Source: Acidimicrobiaceae bacterium (GTDB lineage: Bacteria > Actinomycetota > Acidimicrobiia > Acidimicrobiales > Bog-793). From it: a stretch of 45,479 bases of DNA. This document shows positions 23,475-31,531 of the stretch, one piece after another. The notes beneath the pieces are model-generated. The model saw only the letters and a list, made by a program, of their open reading frames with translations. It did not search any database and was not told where the DNA came from. Location: contig DAHUXW010000121.1 of the NCBI GenBank assembly GCA_027306925.1, positions 1 to 45,479 of the forward strand, written 5' to 3'. Each line of letters begins with the position of its first letter. Position 1 is the first letter of the stretch. Made by a program: the position numbers and the translations under genes.

Positions 23475-25525
23475 CCGCCGCGACCGACGAATCCGCCGAA
23501 GCCGCCTCCGAGACCGCTGCCGAGGCCGCCGGTGCCCGAGCCCGACGACGAGGACGCGGATATAGCGACCGTCGGGAGCACGACGAGCTGGCCGGATCTC
23601 ACGCCGCTCACGATCTCGGTCGTCGAGCTGCCCACGAGGCCAGCGACCACGTCGGTCACGACCTGCTTCGTCCCTTCGAGCAGCGTGACGGTCGACCTCG
23701 TGCCGAGCGTCGTCACCGCGGAGCTCGGCACCTCCAGGACGCCGGTCTTCGACGCCGTGATCACGTCCACGTCGGCGGTCATCCCGTCACGCACCCCGGT
23801 GGGCGGGCTCGTGATCCCGATCGTGACGTCGTAGGTGACCACGTTGCTCGAGACCGTCGACGTGGGCGAGACGTAGGTCACCTTGCCGGTCAGATCGACG
23901 CCGGTGAGCGCCGGGAGGGTGATCGTCGCGGTCTGGCCGACGGCGACCTTGCCCACGTCGGCCTCCGGGAAGCCGACGACGACGTCGAGCGCGGTGAGGT
24001 CCGAGACCGTCGCGAACGTCGACGACCCGGTGTTCGCAGAGCCGGCCCCGGCCGACGAGCTCGAGCTCGCCGAGGAAGCGCTCGCGGCGGGTGTGGTGGT
24101 GAGCGTCGACGTGCCGGCCGAGACCGCGTCCCCGACGGAGCCGCTCACCTCGGTGACGGTCCCGCTGATCGGCGACCGGAGCGTCGTGCCCGCGAGCGCG
24201 GACTCGTCGTTCGCGACGGTCGCCCGGTCCGACGCGACCGTCGACTCGTCCTGCGCGACGGTCACCGAGTTGCTCTGCGTCTCGGTCGCGATGGTCGCCT
24301 GCTGGCCGTGCAGCGCGAGCGTCGCCTGCTGGACAGCGACCTGCTGGCGCTGGACCGTCTCGGAGTCGGCCGCCACCGCCTGGGCGTCGACCGTGCACGA
24401 GCTCTGCCCGGTCGTGAAGCTCACGACCGCGCCGGTCGCCGTGCCCGAGGCGTTGGACGCGACGATCCGGAACCCGTAGGTGGTGTCCGGGCGAAGGTCG
24501 CGGATCGTTGCGGTCACGGAGGTCGCCGTCGTCCCGGCGCCGACGCTCACGGCCGGGGTCGACGATGCGAACGTCGACGTCGTCGAGTACTGGAACACGT
24601 ACGTCGTGTCCTCGCCGCTGGCGTCGACCGTCCCGCTCAAGGTCGCGGACGACATCGCGACCCCGCTCGCCGCGCCGGTGGTGACCGCCGGCGTGTTCGT
24701 CGCCACGGCACGGGGGGAGGCGCCAAGCTGCACGCGCACGGACTTGCCGGTCGCCGTCGCGGTCGACCCCGACCCCGTGCTCGTGGACGACGAGCCGGCC
24801 GTGCCGCCGGCCGTCGCCGTCCCGGTCGGACCGGCCCCCGTGCTGGTCGACGATGAACCGGCCGCGCCTGAGCCGGACGACGCGCTCGACGTCGAGCCGG
24901 TCGAGCCCGTGCCGGCCGAGCCGGTGCCGGTCGAGCCCGTGCCGGACGAGCCCGTGCCCGAGGAGCCGGTGGCCGTCGCCGCCGAGGTCGGGCAGCCGAT
25001 CGCCTGGTCGGCGGCGAGCTGCGCCCGCGCGGACGCGAGCGTCGACTCGTCCGAGCCGAGCTGCTGCTCGGCCGTCGCGAGCGTCGACTGGTCGCCGACG
25101 AGCGCCGACTGGTTCGCGTCCGCGGTCGCCGTCGCACCCCCCTGCCTCGCCGTCGCGAGCGCCTCCTCGGCGGACGCGAGCGCGGCCTGCGCCGATAGGA
25201 GCGCGGCGCTCGCGGCGCTCGGGTCGATCTTGCCGAGGATTTGGCCCGTCCGCACGTGGTCGCCGACCGAGACGTCGATTGCGGTGAGCGTGCCGCTCGT
25301 CGGGAAGCTGAGCGACGCGGTGCTCGCGGACGCGACGTTGCCCGTCGAGGTCTCGACGGACTGCACGGTGCCGAGCTGGACGGCCGCGGTCCGCACCGCT
25401 CCGGAGGACGTCGAGGCCGTGCGGAACACGGAGGTGACCCCGAGCGTCGCAACTGCCGCGACGGCGAGGACGAGGACCGAGTAGAAGGCGACCGTTCGCC
25501 GTCTGAGCTGCCGCAACAGGCGCAT
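23471..25525 (-). CDS. MacA/HlyD-type periplasmic adaptor with a fibronectin-III insert
   Basis: A 684-residue membrane fusion protein, about 300 longer than typical MacA. Residues 11-33 anchor it in the membrane; 45-100 and 448-470 form the biotinyl-lipoyl half-motifs (DVSVGDHVRTGQILGKIDP; SPISGTVTEVSGSVGDAV); 103-175 and 380-446 are the two arms of the coiled-coil hairpin; 500-650 form the beta-barrel and proximal domains. Between the arms lies an insert: a Gly/Ser/Thr-rich stretch (about 184-260) and a fibronectin-III domain (about 280-372, DASGEDTTYVFQYS; LRPDTTYGFRIVASNASG). The only cysteines, C178 and C377, bracket this insert. ATG 25525 is the start; a longer in-frame ORF to 26563 is spurious, as it overlaps three plus-strand genes. 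Confidence 0.9.
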   Translation of the reverse strand: MRLLRQLRRRTVAFYSVLVLAVAAVATLGVTSVFRTASTSSGAVRTAAVQLGTVQSVETSTGNVASASTASLSFPTSGTLTAIDVSVGDHVRTGQILGKIDPSAASAALLSAQAALASAEEALATARQGGATATADANQSALVGDQSTLATAEQQLGSDESTLASARAQLAADQAIGCPTSAATATGSSGTGSSGTGSTGTGSAGTGSTGSTSSASSGSGAAGSSSTSTGAGPTGTATAGGTAGSSSTSTGSGSTATATGKSVRVQLGASPRAVATNTPAVTTGAASGVAMSSATLSGTVDASGEDTTYVFQYSTTSTFASSTPAVSVGAGTTATSVTATIRDLRPDTTYGFRIVASNASGTATGAVVSFTTGQSSCTVDAQAVAADSETVQRQQVAVQQATLALHGQQATIATETQSNSVTVAQDESTVASDRATVANDESALAGTTLRSPISGTVTEVSGSVGDAVSAGTSTLTTTPAASASSASSSSSAGAGSANTGSSTFATVSDLTALDVVVGFPEADVGKVAVGQTATITLPALTGVDLTGKVTYVSPTSTVSSNVVTYDVTIGITSPPTGVRDGMTADVDVITASKTGVLEVPSSAVTTLGTRSTVTLLEGTKQVVTDVVAGLVGSSTTEIVSGVRSGQLVVLPTVAISASSSSGSGTGGLGSGLGGGFGGFVGRGG

Positions 25526-25638
25526 GGCCCGACGTTCGCACGCGATTCTGAGAAAGGTCTTGGTCGGCGTTGTGATGTTGCTGGGAGTGACGCCCGCGGC
25601 GCGGAGCGGCATCCGGCTGCGGGCGCTACGGTGCGCGC

Positions 25639-26184
25639 GTGGACGACCGGGCGACGACCGCGCCGCTCGAGTTCCACGTCGCGGGCGACGACGACGTCGC
25701 TGCGGTCGTCGCGCTCGTCGAGAGCGCGTACCGGGGCGAGTCGAGCCGCGCCGGGTGGACGACCGAGGCCCACCTGCTGGAGGGGCAGCGGACGGACCCG
25801 GCCGCGGTGCGCGAGCTCGTCCGCTCGCCCGACCACGTGCTCCTGTGCGCACGGCGAGGCGGCGCGCTCGAGGGCTGCTGCGACGTCTCGCGGCGCGCCG
25901 ACGGCGCGTACCTCGCGATGCTCGCCGTGCGCCCACACCGCCAGCGCGGCGGGGTCGGCGCCGCCCTGCTCGCCGAGGCCGAGCGGACCGCGGCCTCGGC
26001 GTGGGGCAGCCGGACCGTGCGCCTGCTCGTGATCTCGGCGCGCGGCGAGCTCCTCGCGTGGTACCGGCGGCGCGGATACGAGCTGACGGGCGAGACCGAG
26101 CCGTTCCCCTACGGTGACGAGCGCTTCGGTGTGCCGCGGCGCGACGACCTCGAGTTCGTCGAGCTGCGCCGCACCATCGGCTGA
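25639..26184 (+). CDS. GNAT-family N-acetyltransferase
   Basis: A 181-residue Gcn5-related acetyltransferase. The acetyl-CoA pyrophosphate loop is visible as VRPHRQRGGVGAALL, and the C-terminal motif B as LLAWYRRRGYELTG. The start is GTG 25639. It diverges from the adaptor operon across 113 bases. The acceptor substrate is unknown, and its N-terminal AYRGESSRAGWTTE resembles GNATs of unknown function common in actinobacteria. Confidence 0.9.
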   Translation: MDDRATTAPLEFHVAGDDDVAAVVALVESAYRGESSRAGWTTEAHLLEGQRTDPAAVRELVRSPDHVLLCARRGGALEGCCDVSRRADGAYLAMLAVRPHRQRGGVGAALLAEAERTAASAWGSRTVRLLVISARGELLAWYRRRGYELTGETEPFPYGDERFGVPRRDDLEFVELRRTIG

Positions 26185-26309
26185 AGCGGGCGTCCGTCCT
26201 GGGTGGCGGCTCGACGCGCTCCCGATCGCGCCACGGGTCGCCGCGGCCACGGTCGGGTACGATCCGCGCTCGCCGGCGCCGATCGCGCGCCGGCCGTGGG
26301 GGCGATGCC

Positions 26310-26756
26310 GTGGGACCGATGGCCGACGCCGCGCGGCACTTTCTCGTCCAGGACGGCTGGACGCTCACGCCCGTCGAGGAGCGCGCACGGGGGCGGACCG
26401 CGTTCACGGCGGAGAAGGGCGATCGCCGTGTCCTTGTCCGGTCTCGCGAGGACGCCGGGCAGCTCATCGTGTACTCGGTGTGCCGGGTCGAGGTGGAGCC
26501 GGTGATGCGCCAGGCGGTCGGCGCGTTCCTCATGCGGCTGAACTGGGGCATGCCCTTCGGCAACTTCGAGCTCCACTACCCGAGCGGGGAGATCCGGTTC
26601 AGGACGAGCCTGACGTCCGCCGACCCGACGATCGGCGATGCGCTCGTCCGCCCGCTCGTGCGGGCGAACGTCTCGACGATGGACCGCTACCTCGCGGACA
26701 TCGCGGCGGTCGCCGGGGGGACGTTGCCCCCGGACCTGAGCGACGCGCTCGGCTGA
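26310..26756 (+). CDS. YbjN-like protein
   Basis: A 148-residue cytoplasmic protein of the YbjN/T3SS-chaperone-like fold: one alpha-beta domain with RVLVRSREDAGQLIVYSVCR and the FGNFELHYPSGEIRFRTSL strand pair typical of the family. GTG 26310 is the outer start; ATG 26319 is an alternative. Family members are linked to stress or motility regulation, but nothing here reveals the role. Confidence 0.72.
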   Translation: MGPMADAARHFLVQDGWTLTPVEERARGRTAFTAEKGDRRVLVRSREDAGQLIVYSVCRVEVEPVMRQAVGAFLMRLNWGMPFGNFELHYPSGEIRFRTSLTSADPTIGDALVRPLVRANVSTMDRYLADIAAVAGGTLPPDLSDALG

Positions 26757-26765
26757 CCGGGCCGT

Positions 26766-27644
26766 TCAGCCCGCAGGCGCCGCGAGCTCGTCCGCGAGCA
26801 CCCGGGCGGCGGAGCGCTCGAGGTCCGTGGCTGTGGTCAGCAGCACGACCGGGCCCTCGGCGCGGAGCGCGTGCAGGCGTGCGACCCCGTCGGCACCGCC
26901 CGAGCGCAGCTCGGCGACGTAGCGAGCGCGGAACTCCTCGAAGCGATCGCTCGTCTCCGCGTACCAGCGCCTGAGCTCGCTGCTCGGTGCGACGCCGCTC
27001 AGCCACTCGTCGAACGGCGCGTCGTCCGCGCGCACCCCTCGCGGCCAGGCGCGGTCGACGAGCACGCGGGTCCCCGCTTCGCGACCGGGCGCGTCGTGGA
27101 CGTGGGCGACGCACGACGCGTCCTTCGCGCCCGCCGGCCGAGCGTCCTCGGGCGACGGCGCAGACCGCTCCGGTCGCGCGCCTGCGCGCGACTCGTCCGC
27201 AGCCCGGGCGGCGCGGGTCGCCGCGCGCGCGGGTCGCTCGATGCCCTCCGCGATCGCGCCGATCCCAGACGCGAGCCTCCGGAGCTCCTCGGCGTGAAGC
27301 GGCTCGAGCGCCTCGAGGGCCCGGAGCCCCGCGTCGCCGAGGGCTAGCCGGACGCGCCGTCGGTCCGACGCGTCGTCCCGACGGACGACGAGGCCGGCCG
27401 CCGCCGCCCGCTGGACGAGCTCGACCGCGCTGTGGTGCCTCAGCGACAGGTGGTCCGCGACGTCGCCGATGGTCGGGCCGGCCGGGTCGTCGTGTCCCCG
27501 GATCGAGAGTAGGAGCTGGTGCTGGCCCGCGCTGAGCCCCGCGGCCGCTGCGCGCGAGTCGCGCCAGCTCAAGAAGCGCCGCAGCTCGTCCTGGAGATCG
27601 AGCAGCTCGCGGTACGCGGCGTCGGCGAGAGGACGGTCGGTCAC
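26766..27644 (-). CDS. MarR regulator fused to a DUF488 domain
   Basis: A 292-residue fusion. Residues about 10-135 form a MarR winged helix (IGDVADHLSLRHHSAVELVQ then RRDDASDRRRVRLALGD, the wing). A polar Ala/Arg-rich linker at 136-176 leads to a YeaO-type DUF488 domain at 177-289 (TRVLVDRAWPRGVR; FDEWLSGVAPSSELRRWY; RFEEFRARYVAEL). DUF488 proteins are usually separate genes of about 120 residues. The GTG start at 27644 and the stop 10 bases after the YbjN gene's stop on the other strand make it convergent with that gene. It may sense a ligand via DUF488 and bind DNA with MarR; the ligand is unknown. Confidence 0.85.
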   Translation of the reverse strand: MTDRPLADAAYRELLDLQDELRRFLSWRDSRAAAAGLSAGQHQLLLSIRGHDDPAGPTIGDVADHLSLRHHSAVELVQRAAAAGLVVRRDDASDRRRVRLALGDAGLRALEALEPLHAEELRRLASGIGAIAEGIERPARAATRAARAADESRAGARPERSAPSPEDARPAGAKDASCVAHVHDAPGREAGTRVLVDRAWPRGVRADDAPFDEWLSGVAPSSELRRWYAETSDRFEEFRARYVAELRSGGADGVARLHALRAEGPVVLLTTATDLERSAARVLADELAAPAG

Positions 27645-27729
27645 CCCTACGAGGCTACGCGACCCCGGTCGCGGCGAGGCCTTCGCGCCGCATGCACGGT
27701 GGGGCCCGGAGCCCGGCCATACTCGTGGC

Positions 27730-28836
27730 GTGCGAAAGTCGTCGTTGCTCCTCGCGCCGGCCGCGCTCGCGGCGACGGCCTTCGCCGGCGTGAGCTCTCT
27801 CGTCGCCGACCAGGTCGTCGACGTCCGCCGGACGCCTCGCTATCCTCACCGGGTCCTCGCCGCCGACGCGGTTCGCGTGACCCTGCGCCGCAACCGCGGC
27901 ACCCAGCGGGTCGGCACCTACGGGCTCGCCTACCCGGGCGGCCACGCGGTCGCGGGGGACGTCGTCGAGCGCACGCGCTCGACGGTCGTCCGCCCGCTGC
28001 TTCGCGTCGACGGCGCACCGGTCCGCCCCGGGCGCGTCGCGCTCGACCACGTCGACGTCGGCGACCCGCGCAGCGCGTTCGCGATGGACTTCAGCGAGGT
28101 CGGGCTCGAGAGCGACGTCGGGACGCTCCCCGCGTGGGTCGTCTCGGCCCCGGGCGACACCTGGGCCGTCGTCCTGCACGGCTACGGCGGGAAGCGCTCG
28201 AGCGCGCTGTCGTTCCTTCCGATGCTGCACGACCTCGGGATCACCGCGCTCGTCCCCGCGTACCGCAACGACCCCGACGCACCGCCGAGCCCGGACGGCC
28301 GGTACCACCTCGGCGCGACCGAGTGGCGCGACGCCGAGGCCGCGGTCGCGTACGCGGCTGCGAAGGGTGCGGCGAGGATCGTGCTCTTCGGCTGGTCGAT
28401 GGGCGGCGCGATCGCGCTCCAGACCTGGTCGCGCACCGCGTACCGGCCGCTCGTCGCGGCGCTGCTGCTCGACTCGCCGGTGGTCGACTGGCGGGCCGTG
28501 CTCCTGCACCTCGGGCGCCTCCGCAAGGTGCCCGAGCCGCTCGTACGGCACTCGATGCGCCTCGTCGAGCGCCGGATCTCGATCGACTTCGACGACCTCG
28601 ACTGGCTGCGACGCGCCGAGGAGCTCGACGTCGCGACGCTCGTCGTCCACGGAGACGACGACCTCACCGTGCCGTGCGGGCCGTCCGTCGAGCTCGCGCG
28701 ACTCCGGCCCGATCTCGTGACGCTCCGGGTCGTCGCGGGCGCCGGTCACGTCGGCTCGTGGAACGTCGACCCCGGCGCATACGCGCGAAGCGTGGGCGAC
28801 TTCCTCGCACCCGCGCTCGAGCGCGCACCCGCGTGA
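27730..28836 (+). CDS. Alpha/beta hydrolase, membrane-anchored or exported
   Basis: A 368-residue hydrolase with a hydrophobic N-terminus (LLLAPAALAATAFAGVSSLV), so probably anchored or secreted. The nucleophile is S223 (GWSMGG), the acid likely D310/D311 (HGDDDLTVP) and H340 (GAGHVGSW). The oxyanion region is VVLHGYGGKRSS. It fits the BAAT/acyl-transferase-like esterases common in mycobacteria. GTG 27730 is the likely start, at the beginning of the signal region. Its stop overlaps the ATP-grasp gene start (GTGA), so the two are coupled. Confidence 0.86.
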   Translation: MRKSSLLLAPAALAATAFAGVSSLVADQVVDVRRTPRYPHRVLAADAVRVTLRRNRGTQRVGTYGLAYPGGHAVAGDVVERTRSTVVRPLLRVDGAPVRPGRVALDHVDVGDPRSAFAMDFSEVGLESDVGTLPAWVVSAPGDTWAVVLHGYGGKRSSALSFLPMLHDLGITALVPAYRNDPDAPPSPDGRYHLGATEWRDAEAAVAYAAAKGAARIVLFGWSMGGAIALQTWSRTAYRPLVAALLLDSPVVDWRAVLLHLGRLRKVPEPLVRHSMRLVERRISIDFDDLDWLRRAEELDVATLVVHGDDDLTVPCGPSVELARLRPDLVTLRVVAGAGHVGSWNVDPGAYARSVGDFLAPALERAPA

Positions 28837-29702
28837 CGCGCCCCGCGCGGGCACCGACCGTGGGGATCGCCGTCGGCGCCGGGAGCGCCGAGCGCGACTC
28901 GGACACGCCGCTGTTGCTCGAGGCGCTCGCGGCGCGCGCGGTCTCGGCGCGCGCGATCGCCTGGGACGACCCGGCCGGTGGCTGGGACGCGTACGACCTC
29001 GTCGTGTTGCGGTCGACGTGGGACTACGTGCCGAGACGCGACGAGTTCCTCGCGTGGGCCGAGTCCGTGCCGCGCCTCGCGAACCCGCCCGACGTCGTCC
29101 GCTGGAACACCGACAAGTCCTACCTGCGCGAGCTCGAGCTCGCGGGCGTGCCCGTCGTGCCCACGTCGTGGATCGCGCCGGGCGAGCCCATCGAGCTCCC
29201 CGACCGTGACGTCGTCGTGAAGCCCACCGTCGGCAACGGGGCGCGCGGCGCGGCGCGCTTTCGTGCTGGCGACCCCGGGGCGGCCGCGCACGTCGCGCGT
29301 CTCCACGACGGCGGCGCGGTGGCGATGGTCCAGCCGTTCGTCGCCTCGGTCGAGCACCGCCCGGAGACCGGGGTCGTCGTGATCGGCAACCGGCCGAGCC
29401 ACGCGATCGGAAAGCCCCTCCAGCTCGGGCGGGTGCTGCGCGACCACACGGAGGAGGACCGGGGGATCGTTCGGGCAGCTGCGCGCGACGACGAGCTCGC
29501 GCTCGCGGCGCGCGCGCTCGCCCGCGTGCCCGGTGGTCCCGACCGCCTGCTCTACGCTCGCGTCGACATGGTCGCGGGCGACGACGGCACGCCGATGATC
29601 ATGGAGCTCGAGGTCACCGAGCCGCTGCTCTTCCTCGCGCTCGACGACGGCGCCGCAGGACGTCTCGCGGCAGCGGTCGTCGATCTCGTCGCCGCGAGCT
29701 GA
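28833..29702 (+). CDS. ATP-grasp ligase-like protein
   Basis: A 289-residue ATP-grasp protein of the RimK/glutathione-synthetase-like group. The N-terminal part has VVLRSTWDYVPRRDEF, and RWNTDKSYLRELELAGVPVV leads into the ATP-grasp fold (DVVVKPTVGNGARG); the metal-binding end is IMELEVTEPLLF. Family members join an amino group to a carboxylate using ATP, and some, like DcsG, make cyclic products. GTG 28833 overlaps the hydrolase stop. The pair suggests one makes and the other breaks an ester or amide, but this is inference. Confidence 0.8.
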   Translation: MTRPARAPTVGIAVGAGSAERDSDTPLLLEALAARAVSARAIAWDDPAGGWDAYDLVVLRSTWDYVPRRDEFLAWAESVPRLANPPDVVRWNTDKSYLRELELAGVPVVPTSWIAPGEPIELPDRDVVVKPTVGNGARGAARFRAGDPGAAAHVARLHDGGAVAMVQPFVASVEHRPETGVVVIGNRPSHAIGKPLQLGRVLRDHTEEDRGIVRAAARDDELALAARALARVPGGPDRLLYARVDMVAGDDGTPMIMELEVTEPLLFLALDDGAAGRLAAAVVDLVAAS

Positions 29703-29810
29703 GGGCCCGGCCGCGCCAGGTCGCGATCCGCCGCTCGGGGCGGCGGCCGGCGGCGAGCGGGTGCGGGGTGTCCCTCGAGCGGGTCCGCCTTCGGCGAGCC
29801 GGATAGCTGC

Positions 29811-30092
29811 TCAGCGCACCGCGAAGCCGCCGATGCCCTGCGGCGACTCGTCGAGCACCTCGACTCGGTGCACGACCGCCTCGGCCGAACCTTCGTGGCA
29901 CCAGGCGACGAGGCGCGCGACCGCGTCCGGATCGCCCTCGAACACGGCCTCGACACGCCCGTCGTCGACGTTGCGGACCCAGCCGCGCACCCCGTGGTGC
30001 ACTGCGACCCGCCGGCACGACTCGCGGAACCACACGCCCTGCACCCGGCCGCTCACCCACACGTGGCGGCGCGCGGCGGGCGTCGGGTCCAT
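29811..30092 (-). CDS. acyP: Acylphosphatase
   Basis: A 93-residue acylphosphatase, normal family length. The catalytic R23 lies in GRVQGVWFR and N41 in GWVRNVDDGRVEAVF. It hydrolyses carboxyl-phosphate bonds such as acetyl phosphate or 1,3-bisphosphoglycerate in the cytosol. ATG 30092 is the start; a longer frame to 30974 only overlaps the S51 gene in reverse. It diverges from the S51 gene across 105 bases that carry an 11-bp tandem repeat. Confidence 0.92.
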   Translation of the reverse strand: MDPTPAARRHVWVSGRVQGVWFRESCRRVAVHHGVRGWVRNVDDGRVEAVFEGDPDAVARLVAWCHEGSAEAVVHRVEVLDESPQGIGGFAVR

Positions 30093-30140
30093 CGCGTCAT
30101 TCTCGCGGCACTCCTTCCACCGCCGCGGCGCCGGTCCGTC

Positions 30141-30176
30141 CGCGCCGGGAGCGCGCCGGGAGCGCGCCGGGAGCGC
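30141..30176. repeat. 11-bp tandem repeat in a divergent promoter
   Basis: CGCGCCGGGAG occurs three times exactly at 30141, 30152 and 30163, with a partial fourth copy to 30176. The period matches about one helical turn. It lies between the starts of the acylphosphatase and S51 genes, ending 21 bases before the S51 ATG. Confidence 0.85.
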
Positions 30177-30197
30177 CCGTACGGTTACCTTCGGGGC

Positions 30198-30935
30198 ATG
30201 GCGAGCGACGGACCGACGATTCTCGCGACCTCGGGCGGGACGCGCCACGGGGCGCGCACCGAGCTCGAGCTCGCACCGCTCGTGCGCTACGCGCTCGAGC
30301 TCGCGGGCGTCGACGGGCGCGCCCCGAGGCTCTGCCACGTGGGCACCGCGGGCGGCGACCGCGCGTCGTACAACGCGGCGCTGAGCGAGGCCGGTCGGGT
30401 GGCCGGCGTCCGGGTCTCGCACCTCAACGTGTTCCCGATGCCCAATGTCGCGGACGCGTCGAGCTTCCTTCGCGAGCACGACGCCGTCTGGGTGAGCGGG
30501 GGGAGCGTCGTGAACCTGCTCGCGCTCTGGCGCATACACGGCGTCGACGCCGCGATGCGCGACGCCCTCGACGCCGGCGTCGTGCTCGCGGGGTCGTCGG
30601 CGGGCTCGATCTGCTGGCACTCGGGCGGCACGACCGACTCGTTCGGTCCGGAGCTGCGCGTCGTGACCGACGGGCTCGGGTTCCTCGGTCACTCGAACGG
30701 CGTGCACCACGACTCCGAGCCCGCGCGCCGGCCGCTGTTCGAGGCTGCGGTCGCGTCCGGGCGCCTTTCCGCCGGCTTCGCGACCGACGACGGCGTCGGA
30801 CTGCTCTATCGCGACGGCGCGCTCGCCGAGGTCGTCGCAGAGGTCGCCGGAGCCGCCGCGTACCGCGTGGCGCGCGTCGGCGACCGGGCGGTCGCCGAGC
30901 GTCTCGAGCCTCGCCTGCTGCCGGACCCCGCGTAG
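30198..30935 (+). CDS. Peptidase E / S51-family serine peptidase
   Basis: A 245-residue S51 (peptidase E-like) protein. The nucleophile serine S134 sits in LAGSSAGSICW, the motif shared by PepE and cyanophycinase, and VWVSGGSVVNLLAL (97-110) precedes it. GFLGHSNGVHHDSEPARR carries the candidate histidines. PepE removes N-terminal Asp from dipeptides; this member has the same length, so aspartyl dipeptidase activity is plausible. ATG 30198 is supported by the ORF and by its position after the repeat. Confidence 0.86.
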   Translation: MASDGPTILATSGGTRHGARTELELAPLVRYALELAGVDGRAPRLCHVGTAGGDRASYNAALSEAGRVAGVRVSHLNVFPMPNVADASSFLREHDAVWVSGGSVVNLLALWRIHGVDAAMRDALDAGVVLAGSSAGSICWHSGGTTDSFGPELRVVTDGLGFLGHSNGVHHDSEPARRPLFEAAVASGRLSAGFATDDGVGLLYRDGALAEVVAEVAGAAAYRVARVGDRAVAERLEPRLLPDPA

Positions 30936-31048
30936 TCGGAGGGCACCGGCAAAGAAAGTTGCGGATACAATCAATTCGGCGGAGCTTGGCCTGTGGGCGC
31001 CGTGCGCGAGCGAGGCCGGCGCGATGCGACGGCGGGAAGGACGGGGAC

Positions 31049-31516
31049 GTGGAGGTCAAGGAGCTCGGCCACATCGTGCTCTACGTGCGGGACGTCGAGC
31101 GCTCCGCCCGCTTCTACCGCGAGGTGCTCGGCTGGCGCCAGATCATGCCGGACCCCTCGCAAGCCGCACGGTCGCCGATCGCGGCGTTTGCCGCGCCGTC
31201 GGGGCGCACGCATCACGAGCTCCTGCTCGTCGAGGTGGGGGAGGACGCGGCCGCGCAGCCGGCCGGGCGCCGGGTCGGTCTCTACCACTTCGGCTTGAAG
31301 GTCGGCGACAGCGACGACGAGCTGCGCGAGGCGCTCGCCCGGCTGCGTGACGCGGGCACACCGGTGGTCGGCGCGAGCGACCACACGGTCACCCACAGCC
31401 TGTACATCGCGGACCCGGACGGCAACGAGGTCGAGCTCTACATCGACGTCCCGGGGGTCGACTGGCGCAGCGACCCCTCGCTCCTCGCCTCGCCGGTCCG
31501 CCCGCTCAGGATCTGA
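31049..31516 (+). CDS. VOC-family (glyoxalase/dioxygenase-like) protein
   Basis: A 155-residue single vicinal-oxygen-chelate domain pair. The metal ligands are visible as H in KELGHIVLYV, H in LYHFGLKVG and E in NEVELYIDVP. The composition YVRDVERSARFYREVLGW is typical. It resembles catechol-2,3-dioxygenase-like and glyoxalase-like proteins, but the substrate cannot be told. GTG 31049 lies 8 bases after GGAAGG; the upstream in-frame extension to 30959 looks non-coding. Confidence 0.88.
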   Translation: MEVKELGHIVLYVRDVERSARFYREVLGWRQIMPDPSQAARSPIAAFAAPSGRTHHELLLVEVGEDAAAQPAGRRVGLYHFGLKVGDSDDELREALARLRDAGTPVVGASDHTVTHSLYIADPDGNEVELYIDVPGVDWRSDPSLLASPVRPLRI

Positions 31517-31531
31517 GGAGGCCCGCGCCGC

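Noticed and set aside
24746-24976. Low-complexity DNA that could be a tandem satellite
   Set aside because: It is in frame with the adaptor gene and encodes its Gly/Ser/Thr-rich linker; units are irregular.
25526-26563. N-terminal extension of the adaptor gene
   Set aside because: It overlaps the GNAT gene and part of the YbjN-like gene on the other strand, has biased Arg/Ala composition, and the membrane anchor begins just after ATG 25525.
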